A DNA stretch of 64,000 nucleotides from Planctomicrobium sp051466335 (GTDB taxonomy: Bacteria; Planctomycetota; Planctomycetia; Planctomycetales; Planctomycetaceae), in NCBI RefSeq assembly GCF_051466335.1, contig NZ_CP195793.1, positions 806,001 through 870,000 of the forward strand, written 5' to 3'. The notes beneath the pieces are model-generated. The model had not been told where the DNA came from and did not search any database. It saw nothing but the letters and a program-made list of their open reading frames with translations. The number at the start of each line of letters is the position of its first letter. Within the stretch, counting starts at the first letter, position 1. Made by a program: the position numbers and the translations under genes. This document shows positions 54,579-62,425 of this stretch, in pieces.

Positions 54579-57500
54579 TCAGAGATTCGCCTGTAAGTTG
54601 CTGCGGACTTCTGATGCAATTCGATCCAGATGTTCGCTCAGATTTTTTGTCAGCTGGCCGCACAATTCCCAGTTTGAGTCCAGTGTGGCCAGCTCTAGTT
54701 CATGCGCCAGTTTTTCAGCGGGAGCCCCCAGCGTCCGCAAGCCCCCCTTGATTGTGTGGGCATGCAGTCGGCTGGTTGCTGAATCCTGCTCCGCAATGGC
54801 TTTCGTCATCTTTTGCCACAGAACAGGAATCTCTTCGAGGTACGCCATGGCGACGTCTCTCGCAAGGTCTTCGTCGTGCTGGGCATGTTCTAAAAGAACG
54901 GACCAGATGAATTCTGGTTCCTGTCGAGGCGTGAGCTGTTTGTCGGCTTCCGCGATGTTCACACTTTCGGGCAGAGCTTCTTCTTCCGCTTTAGAATTTT
55001 TCACCGGGGAAATGGAAGCGAGGACCGTTGCCAGATCAAACGGGCGAATCGGCTTGGAGAGATACTGATCCATTCCAGATGCCAGACAGAGTTCCCGATC
55101 TCCCTTCATCGCGTGCGCGGTCATTGCAACGATCGGAGTCGGAGGCTGCTGGTATTCGGACTGATATTCCCGAATCGTCCGCGTCGCTTCAATTCCATCC
55201 ATCTCCGGCATTTGAACATCCATGAGGATCACGTCAAACCGCTGCTCCTTCGCCGCCTGAACCGCCTCCAGTCCGTTTGTCGCAACGCTGATGGAATGTC
55301 CCCATCGATTTAACAATCCGATGGCCAGTTTGCGATTGGCAAGGCTGTCCTCAGCGAGAAGAATGTTCAGCGGAGGGCTTTCCGGAATCTTCGGAGTCTG
55401 ATTCTTTTGCTGATCATCGTGTTTCACAGACAGGTCGAGTGCCGAAGCAATCGCATCAGATAGGTCAGACTGCTTGATCGGCTTCACAAGATAGGACCGG
55501 ACTCCATGCTGTTCGCATTTCTCTAGCTCAGAGGCTCTTTCGTACGCACTCAGCATCATGATCACGAGCGGTGATTCGTAATCGGAATTCTGAATTCTTC
55601 GAGCAAGCACAAAACCATCGGCATCGGGCATTGAACTGTCGATGATGACAATTTGATAGGGCGTCCCCGTCTGATGTGCTTGTTCCAACTCGGCGGTCGC
55701 TTCAGCGACTGATGAGGCAACCGTCGGAATCATTCCCCAATTCGAACACATTTCATCCAGTATTCTCCGGTTCGTGGCAAAGTCATCCACGAGGAGTACA
55801 CGCATCCCGGCAAAAGGAGTTTCATTGGAGTCCCGTTGTCCCGATTCATCTCCGGTGACTCTTGGGAAGGTCACTTCAATATGAAATGTACTTCCACGGC
55901 CGATTTCACTGGCGACCCATAATCTGCCGTTCATGAGCGAAACGAGGCGGGTCGAGATTGCCAGTCCGAGACCTGTCCCTCCATAATCGCGTGTCGTCGA
56001 CATATCCGCTTGTTCGAAGGCTTCGAAGATTCTCCCCTGTTGTTCCGGAGTAATTCCGATTCCGGTGTCCGAGACCTGAATGTGCAATGTCACCTCTTTT
56101 TCGGTGATGGCATCACATTGAACATCAACAACGATCTCACCAACTTTGGTGAACTTGATTGCGTTGCCAATCAGATTCACCACGATCTGCCGCAAGCGAA
56201 GAGCGTCGGCAAAAATGGACCGCGGGACGTTTGGTGCAATGTGGCATGCCAGTTCCAGATGCTTCGCCTGAGCCCGGAGTGCCAATGGTTTGATGGAATC
56301 TTCTAGCCAATCGCGGATGTCGAACTTCGTCGGATCCAGTTCCAGTCGGCCGGACTCAATTTTCGAGAAGTCGAGAATGTCATTGATGATCCCCATCAAC
56401 GACTCTGCTGAAGTCAGAACTGTCTCGATGTAATCCCGCTGTAGAGCAGTCAGCATGGTGTCCAGAATCAGTTCAGACATCCCGATGATGGCGTTCATCG
56501 GTGTCCGAATTTCGTGACTCATGTTTGCCAGAAATTCGCTCTTGGCACGGTTGGCGACTTCTGCAGCTTCCTTGGCAGCTTTGAGATCCTGTTCAGCTTG
56601 CTTGCGTTTGGTGATGTCACGGGCAATTCCAACCAATCCGATGATGTCGCCGTTCGGACCACGCACTGGCACCTTCGTCGTCAATCCCCAATGAATTTCG
56701 TTGGTGGGAGTGATAATGTGCTCTTCCCGATTAATCATCGGGCGGCCGTGCAGAATGACCTCCAGGTCGTCTTTCCGATAGGCGTCCGCCAGTTCATCCG
56801 AGACGAAGTCGTAATCAGACTTCCCGATGATCTCGTCTTCCGACGTGCAACCGTACATGTCAAGTTGGGCGCGGTTCACCGTCACGAAGCAGCAGTTCGT
56901 GTCTTTGATGAACACGTAATCTGGAAGGTGGTCGATCAACGTTCGTAAGCGGTCCCGCTCAATGTGCAGAGCCTGAGACATTTCATGCTGAATGGTAATG
57001 TCGCGAGAGATTCCCAACGTTCCGATCACATTGCCATCGGCGCGTTGCAGGCGAACTTTCGTCGCAGAGAATCTCGAAATGCGCCCGTCTGGCCAGATGA
57101 GCGTCTCGATATGCTCGATCAGGGACTTTCCGGTTCGGATAATCTCCTCTTCCTGCTGCAGAGCAGCCATCGCATGTTCTGGCTGGAAATAGTCGAAATC
57201 CGTTGTACCGATCGCTTCGTCGGGAGAATTCAATCCAGACGAAATCGCTTTGGCCTTGTTAATGCGAATGTATTGTCCTTGAGGGTTTTTGAAGTAGATG
57301 TTGTCTGGAACAGCATCCATCAGACCATCGAGCAGCATGTTTTGAAATTCGAGATCCGTCTGTGCGCGTTCTCGTCGAGATACTTCGAGTTGAAGCTCCT
57401 CGACGACCTGTCGAAGTTCACTGGTGCTGCTGCGAACTCGTTCATCGAGCGAAGCGTTCAGAGCCATCGCATCGGCGTTTTTCAAATTCGCTTGCGCGCC

Positions 57501-57806
57501 GAAGAAAGCCATGAACCAAATTGTCATCAATGCTAATACGAAGTTGCTCAGTTCCGTATTGAACGCCTCACCCAGCGTGGGGAGTCTCCAGAGAAAACTG
57601 GCAATCAGCATAAGTGTTATAGCTGATGTAATCCATTTAAGCAGTGAGTGGGAGCGGGTCTCTACTGCGAGAACGAGAACTGCGATATACAGCAGTCCAC
57701 AGGATGTTCCGTTTGGAAGAATAAAACTTGCCGCAAAAACACAAATTGCCAGCCCTACAGTAAACGCGACAGGAGAAACTGTATTAGATTTGCAAGGTTG
57801 GTACAT
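54579..57806 (-). CDS. Hybrid sensor histidine kinase with PAS, two REC and Hpt domains
   Basis: A roughly 1075-residue membrane phosphorelay protein. The N-terminus has about four membrane helices (residues about 12-105), a short coiled coil, then PAS domains (DAVPDNIYFKNPQGQYIRIN; DHLPDYVFIKDTNCCFVTVN) with PAC motifs. The kinase core has H-box NMSHEIRTPMNAIIGMSE, N-box LIGNAIKFT, G-boxes DTGIGI and GGTGLGL. Two receiver domains follow (MRVLLVDDFATN with IIDSSMPDADG; NILLAEDSLANR with LMDVQMPEMDG) and a C-terminal Hpt (HAHTIKGGLRTLG). This resembles BarA/LuxQ-type relays. A GTG at 57851 is an alternative start. It is divergent from the GGDEF gene. Confidence 0.93.
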   Translation of the reverse strand: MYQPCKSNTVSPVAFTVGLAICVFAASFILPNGTSCGLLYIAVLVLAVETRSHSLLKWITSAITLMLIASFLWRLPTLGEAFNTELSNFVLALMTIWFMAFFGAQANLKNADAMALNASLDERVRSSTSELRQVVEELQLEVSRRERAQTDLEFQNMLLDGLMDAVPDNIYFKNPQGQYIRINKAKAISSGLNSPDEAIGTTDFDYFQPEHAMAALQQEEEIIRTGKSLIEHIETLIWPDGRISRFSATKVRLQRADGNVIGTLGISRDITIQHEMSQALHIERDRLRTLIDHLPDYVFIKDTNCCFVTVNRAQLDMYGCTSEDEIIGKSDYDFVSDELADAYRKDDLEVILHGRPMINREEHIITPTNEIHWGLTTKVPVRGPNGDIIGLVGIARDITKRKQAEQDLKAAKEAAEVANRAKSEFLANMSHEIRTPMNAIIGMSELILDTMLTALQRDYIETVLTSAESLMGIINDILDFSKIESGRLELDPTKFDIRDWLEDSIKPLALRAQAKHLELACHIAPNVPRSIFADALRLRQIVVNLIGNAIKFTKVGEIVVDVQCDAITEKEVTLHIQVSDTGIGITPEQQGRIFEAFEQADMSTTRDYGGTGLGLAISTRLVSLMNGRLWVASEIGRGSTFHIEVTFPRVTGDESGQRDSNETPFAGMRVLLVDDFATNRRILDEMCSNWGMIPTVASSVAEATAELEQAHQTGTPYQIVIIDSSMPDADGFVLARRIQNSDYESPLVIMMLSAYERASELEKCEQHGVRSYLVKPIKQSDLSDAIASALDLSVKHDDQQKNQTPKIPESPPLNILLAEDSLANRKLAIGLLNRWGHSISVATNGLEAVQAAKEQRFDVILMDVQMPEMDGIEATRTIREYQSEYQQPPTPIVAMTAHAMKGDRELCLASGMDQYLSKPIRPFDLATVLASISPVKNSKAEEEALPESVNIAEADKQLTPRQEPEFIWSVLLEHAQHDEDLARDVAMAYLEEIPVLWQKMTKAIAEQDSATSRLHAHTIKGGLRTLGAPAEKLAHELELATLDSNWELCGQLTKNLSEHLDRIASEVRSNLQANL

Positions 57807-57983
57807 GATGTTCGAGGCAATCCCTAGGAAGTTCGGTAAATTCGACACCACCGTTACCAGCCGGAGCCTAACATTACCAAGATATAAGGGATTCGTCTTG
57901 ATGATCTTGGGGGTGATGGTTCATAAGTCGGAAATCGCCGGCCCATAAGAGACAGTTCTGCAACTCCACTTGTTGGAACTCAA

Positions 57984-59714
57984 ATGTTTGAAGCGTTTTT
58001 CATCAGCGGGTTCATCGCCTGTCTGACGTTAATCATTATGAATCTTTGCGTGTTTTGGACAGGACGCCAGAGTATTCATCGTCGACTGCTGGAATTAGAA
58101 CAAATCCGGTCAGTGGAACTTGCGCGCCAACAGCGGATCGTAGAGCTGTCTCGTCGCAACGCAGCCCACCAGTTCGAACTCAGGTGGATTTCGAGCCTTT
58201 CAGATGAATCGGGGACGCCACGGCATGTGATGCTGCTCCTTGATGGAGCCGTCCCTGCCGGATCGAAGTATTATGCATGGATTCTGAATCCGGCAGGTGA
58301 GGTCGTTGCTCAAAACTCGCAGGCCCATCAATCTCGGATCACTCTTGAAATCACGAAGGCCGGAAAATCCCGGTTGGAACAGCAAACGACGCCTCGACTC
58401 TCTACTCGTCGGCAGGAATTCATTCTGGCTCCAGGAGCCCCATCAAGCTCCATTCGAGAAATCCACGTCTTTCCTTGCGGAACGAAACGGTCTGACGGCT
58501 ACCTGTTGTGCATGTCGCACGTTCCGGATCTGTCTGGCGACGCAGTCGCGGATCGAGTCCTCCTTGCGAACCTGAGCAGAACTCTGAAATTTGAATCCGC
58601 TGACCATTCTGCGGGGGCCAATGCTATTTCGGAACAGGAAATCGATCTCATTCGCGATATGTTGACGTTGCGAACGTTGACGGACAGCGAGTTTGATTCG
58701 CCTCATGCAATGCTGCAGGAGTTTCTTTGTCGCCTCGCCAGCTTGTGTGACTTTGAACGTGCCACCATTTTTCAAGTCGAATCTCCTGAAAAGGGGACGT
58801 TGATGCGACTGGCGAGTGGCGGGATCTCAGTGACTTATGAAGACGATTTACTCTGGAAAGAGGCTGAACGTCAGCAGCTTGCTCATCGAGGAAATTCACA
58901 GTCCGAACTCTACTGGACGGACCACTCTGGTACGTGTCAAACGGGATCGCTGAGATTACAAACCTGTCTGATTGCCGACCGCTGCGAGAGCCGGGAAAGC
59001 GGTGCAGGGGACATCGTTGTGATTCTTAGCAATCGATCGAAAGTCACACATAGTTCTCTCAAAGAAGACTTGGTGAGATGGGCAGCTGGATTCGTACCGC
59101 ACACCTTCAGAAAAGCAGTCCTCCGAGAGCAGATCGAAGAACGTGCGAGATACGATGGCCTGACGCGAGTGGCGAATCGTCAAACGTTTGATGCCGAGAT
59201 TGAGAAACGCTTCCGAGCGAGTCACGGGGCAGACTTTACCTGCAGCTTGCTCCTGATCGATATCGATCATTTCAAACTCGTGAATGATACCTACGGGCAT
59301 CAGGTCGGGGATGAGGTAATCAAAAGCGTCGCCACCACGATCTCGCATGTCGTTCGTCAGATCAGATCGAATGACTCCAGCCTCGTGGCGCGATACGGAG
59401 GAGAAGAGTTCGCTGTCCTGTTGCCCGAAGTGGGGTTGGCAGGTGCAGAGAGAATCGCTGAAGAGATCCGTTGCGCTCTCGAGCTGAGACGCCAGAAATA
59501 TGACAACGGACATTTCGGCATTACGGGATCGATTGGCGTTGCGACCCGGCAGGAAACTGACCTGCATCCAGAGATGATGATCAAAGCAGCCGACATTGCA
59601 TTGTACGCTGCCAAGAACGGCGGGCGAAACTGCGTTGTGGTCGCTCCGGATCAGAACTCATCGGACGATAAGAAGCAGGTCTTGTTGAATATTCCGAATG
59701 AGTTCGCATCTTAA
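57984..59714 (+). CDS. Membrane-anchored GGDEF diguanylate cyclase
   Basis: A 576-residue protein with one N-terminal membrane helix (FFISGFIACLTLIIMNLCVF), a coiled linker, a poorly conserved sensor region with a GAF-like part (about 225-375: LASLCDFERATIFQV), and a C-terminal GGDEF domain from about residue 390 (RYDGLTRVANRQTFDAEIEK, DIDHFKLVNDTYGHQVGD, catalytic RYGGEEF, GSIGVATR). The intact GGEEF motif predicts c-di-GMP synthesis. It is divergent from the hybrid histidine kinase across about 130-180 bp, so the two may share regulation. GGAA precedes ATG 57984. Confidence 0.93.
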   Translation: MFEAFFISGFIACLTLIIMNLCVFWTGRQSIHRRLLELEQIRSVELARQQRIVELSRRNAAHQFELRWISSLSDESGTPRHVMLLLDGAVPAGSKYYAWILNPAGEVVAQNSQAHQSRITLEITKAGKSRLEQQTTPRLSTRRQEFILAPGAPSSSIREIHVFPCGTKRSDGYLLCMSHVPDLSGDAVADRVLLANLSRTLKFESADHSAGANAISEQEIDLIRDMLTLRTLTDSEFDSPHAMLQEFLCRLASLCDFERATIFQVESPEKGTLMRLASGGISVTYEDDLLWKEAERQQLAHRGNSQSELYWTDHSGTCQTGSLRLQTCLIADRCESRESGAGDIVVILSNRSKVTHSSLKEDLVRWAAGFVPHTFRKAVLREQIEERARYDGLTRVANRQTFDAEIEKRFRASHGADFTCSLLLIDIDHFKLVNDTYGHQVGDEVIKSVATTISHVVRQIRSNDSSLVARYGGEEFAVLLPEVGLAGAERIAEEIRCALELRRQKYDNGHFGITGSIGVATRQETDLHPEMMIKAADIALYAAKNGGRNCVVVAPDQNSSDDKKQVLLNIPNEFAS

Positions 59715-59802
59715 GAAATGGACCTCATTGGCGCGTTCGCACCGTTCGAAATTCCAAAACAGTGCGATGTGCACACTTCCGCCGAGTCTGCTGAGACAGG
59801 TG

Positions 59803-60861
59803 CTAGAAGTCGAACCAGATCCCCATCCCGGTCATCGATTCATATCGGTTTCCGAAGGACCACTGCATCGAGTGACCGTTGTAGTGTTGTACCCCTAGTC
59901 GGAAGAGGTGATTGGTTTGGCCGCCGCGCCAAGCCCAACCTGCTTCAGCATTTACGCTTCCGCTAAAGTTGAACTCTTGTCGCAAGTGTCCATGGATTGC
60001 GGCGAATGGAGCCCCGCGGAGGCCGGTGTCGACGAACAGAGCGGGGGCGTACTGAACACCGAATTGCAACTCAACTGGCTCTGCCAATCCTCCAGCTCCG
60101 ACCGCGTAAGCGAATTCCCCGTAACCCTGGAGTTTCGGGTTGAAGTCATATGTGACCCCGACCAGCAATGAGTCGCGAACGTAGTTGTCACGCACAAAAG
60201 TGGGATTTCGAATCAGATACTCATCTCCGACATGGGAACTCACATGGGAGTATCCGGCTTTCCAGCGCCATTGTCCTTTCTTCCATGTCCCGACAAAACC
60301 CGCTCTAAAGTCTGCAGCTTCGAGATCAGATTCCTGTTCGGGATCGATTCGGACGAGGGCAGCACCTTCGACGTCCAACTGAAAGCCTTCTCCATCCGGA
60401 CCGAAGGTTCCGTGGCGAAGAACTCCAAATCTGCCCCCGACTGCAGCTTCCCAGACGAGTCCGCGATCTCGATCCCAAAGCCAAGTTGCCTGAGTGCGAG
60501 GTTCTCGTGTGCCTGCGAGATAGGAATGGTAAAGGAGACCTTGCGGCATGACCTGCCACGCATAGGTACTGACATTGTCGAAATAGGTCGTCGTGTGCCC
60601 GTTTGAGGCCTGAGGAAGTTCTTCCCACGTGATTACCGGCTCTTCCGAGGGCATCTCCAATGCATCGAAATTCGACTGTTGAATCGTTGCGTAATTCGAG
60701 TCGGTGAAGTCAATTGGGCTTTCTGCGGACGCGAGAACGATACCGGAGCTTGGAATCTCGAAATTCGAGTCGATCCAGTCGCTAGCGATAGCGATCGGCC
60801 CTGTCGTCAGGATGACGAGAGCGAGAAGACTCAGATGAAGTAATTGTGATTTCGGGCGCAT
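59803..60861 (-). CDS. DUF1207 domain-containing outer-membrane-type protein
   Basis: A 352-residue exported protein with a signal peptide ending near IAIAS. The mature part is rich in alternating aromatic/glycine strands (GVLRHGTFGPDGEGFQLDVE, GQWRWKAGYSHVSSHVGDEY, DSLLVGVTYDF) and ends with a terminal aromatic (WFDF), typical of outer-membrane beta barrels. It matches DUF1207, a planctomycete-rich family; its function is not known. ATG 60861, with GAGGCGA upstream, is preferred; ATG 60879 is possible. It is convergent with the GGDEF gene. Confidence 0.9.
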   Translation of the reverse strand: MRPKSQLLHLSLLALVILTTGPIAIASDWIDSNFEIPSSGIVLASAESPIDFTDSNYATIQQSNFDALEMPSEEPVITWEELPQASNGHTTTYFDNVSTYAWQVMPQGLLYHSYLAGTREPRTQATWLWDRDRGLVWEAAVGGRFGVLRHGTFGPDGEGFQLDVEGAALVRIDPEQESDLEAADFRAGFVGTWKKGQWRWKAGYSHVSSHVGDEYLIRNPTFVRDNYVRDSLLVGVTYDFNPKLQGYGEFAYAVGAGGLAEPVELQFGVQYAPALFVDTGLRGAPFAAIHGHLRQEFNFSGSVNAEAGWAWRGGQTNHLFRLGVQHYNGHSMQWSFGNRYESMTGMGIWFDF

Positions 60862-61333
60862 GAAATCTGATCGCCTCATTCAACAGAGGTCACGCTCGAT
60901 AAGAGTCAGGGAATCTGCCGAAGATGCTCCGCGCCAGGGCGCAGCAAAACCAGCAGCGCTGCCCATTCTCTTATGCAGCGGTTTGGATGCGAGCAGTGTT
61001 GTGCTCTTTGTGACGTATGCAACGAAGGGAGTGTTTCCGTCTGTTGCGACGTTTCTATCGTCCGGTTCTTCTGTGAAATCCGCGGGTAACGGATCTGATG
61101 TGACGACGATTTCTGATTACGTGGCCGGATGTGCTGAATATTCCGAGGGAGGGGGTTTTGTTGTTTTTGGCGAAGAGATCGCCTGGAAAGGTTGAAGATT
61201 CTTGGAGCAAAAGCTGGAATAGGGTACACATGATCAATGCACATCAGTATATTGTGAACATTCAGTCCTATGTGAATCGAATGTCCACCCGGAAATGCAA
61301 ATTCTGCATCGCATCGGTGAAAGGAGCTGAGAG
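60862..61333. other. 472-bp divergent region upstream of lexA
   Basis: It lies between the DUF1207 gene (minus) and lexA (plus). Short frames on both strands have no family similarity. Near lexA, around 61252-61280, there are TGTGAA-type direct repeats and TGAACATTCA, which could be part of a LexA operator. AAGGAG is 7 nt before the lexA ATG. Confidence 0.45.
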
Positions 61334-61936
61334 ATGACCGAACAGAACAAGCTCACAAAACGTCAACATCTGATTTACGAGTTCCTGAAAGACAGGATTG
61401 TGAATCGAGGTTACGGTCCGACTGTGCGAGAAATCGGTTTGCACTTTGGGATTAAGTCTCCCAATGGGGTGATGTGTCATCTGAAGGCGCTCGAGAAGAA
61501 AGGGTTGATTACTCGCGAGTCAAATATGTCGCGAGCGATCCAGCTCAACGAATCCATTCATCGCGGTAAAACGAGCCTTCCATTTGCAGGGCAGATTGCT
61601 GCCGGTGTGCCTGTTCTGGCAGTCGAGCAGAGTGAGCGAGTCGAGTTTGGTGACCTGTTTGACGACGAGGAACTCTTCTGTTTGCGAGTCCGCGGCGACT
61701 CCATGATCGAGGATCACATCGCTGATGGTGACTTTGCAGTCATTCGTCGTCAGTCCACTGCTCGAGATGGCGAGATTGTCGCCGCTCTTGTAGACGGTGA
61801 AGATGCGACGCTGAAGCGTTTTTATCGAGAAGATGGCCGGTTTCGACTAGAGCCCGCAAACTCCTCCATGAAAACTATTTACAGCGAGAATGTTGAAGTA
61901 TTGGGCGTGTTGCAGAGCGTGATTCGTCGGTATTAA
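61334..61936 (+). CDS. lexA: LexA repressor
   Basis: A 200-residue SOS repressor and self-cleaving serine peptidase (S24). The N-terminal winged helix has RQHLIYEFLKDRIVNRGYGP and VREIGLHFGIKSPNGVMCHL. The cleavage site is A90-G91 in AGQIAAGVP, the nucleophile S123 in RGDSMIEDHI and the general base K161 in DATLKRFY, so auto-cleavage should be intact. It would repress DNA-damage genes until RecA filaments trigger cleavage. A strong AAGGAG lies 7 nt before the ATG. No other SOS gene is in the window. Confidence 0.96.
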   Translation: MTEQNKLTKRQHLIYEFLKDRIVNRGYGPTVREIGLHFGIKSPNGVMCHLKALEKKGLITRESNMSRAIQLNESIHRGKTSLPFAGQIAAGVPVLAVEQSERVEFGDLFDDEELFCLRVRGDSMIEDHIADGDFAVIRRQSTARDGEIVAALVDGEDATLKRFYREDGRFRLEPANSSMKTIYSENVEVLGVLQSVIRRY

Positions 61937-62425
61937 ATTGCCGGAATCACTCTCTCCGATTCGGTCCATTTGATAAAGAGTTTCTTCTCACGCCGTTCCG
62001 CCGCGGCTTGAGGAATAGTTTCTCTGTGGACACTTCCAGCTTCGGATCATAAGATCAAATTGTCTTCATTGGTTGCGGTGCTTGACTCTCAAAGAGGGCA
62101 ACGCACCGCCTAGTGAAACTAGATCGTGCCGCACTGTGCCCTCCGATTTGAGCTGAGCGATGAGCACTGAGTCCTCAGCCACCCGTCACCAGGCGTTTCG
62201 TTTCGGTGATTGAATTAGGTGCTTTTGCACCGATTGCTCGCCGGGACTGTTGGAATTCCTCGCTCTCTTTTTCGCTGAATTCTCATTCAGTAACGAGCTC
62301 CAGGTGTCGGTTCAGCGGTATCCATTTGAAGGATCACCTTCGGGCAGATCGACTCATTGAAATCGTTTCAATCGAGTTCGACTGTGCAATGTGACGTCCG
62401 GAGAAATGTTAAGGAACGCGATTTC
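61937..62425. other. 489-bp intergenic region
   Basis: It lies between lexA and the second PSCyt gene. It holds a nested stem-loop candidate at 62094-62143 (listed separately). Otherwise no gene, tRNA or terminator is seen; a short plus-strand frame (62206-62394) has no recognised domain. Confidence 0.5.
62094..62143. other. Nested inverted repeats, possible structured RNA element
   Basis: Three nested complementary pairs: GAGGGCA/TGCCCTC (62094-62100 with 62137-62143), GCAC/GTGC (62103-62106 with 62126-62129) and CTAGT/ACTAG (62110-62114 with 62118-62122) with a GAA loop. They could form one long imperfect hairpin 158 bp after lexA. Function is unknown and chance is possible. Confidence 0.3.

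Noticed and set aside
56964..57536. 190-codon plus-strand frame opposite the hybrid kinase
   Set aside because: Antisense of the PAS region; no independent support.
60860..61195. 111-codon plus-strand frame before lexA
   Set aside because: Overlaps the DUF1207 5' end, no domain, no ribosome binding site; region fits a promoter better.
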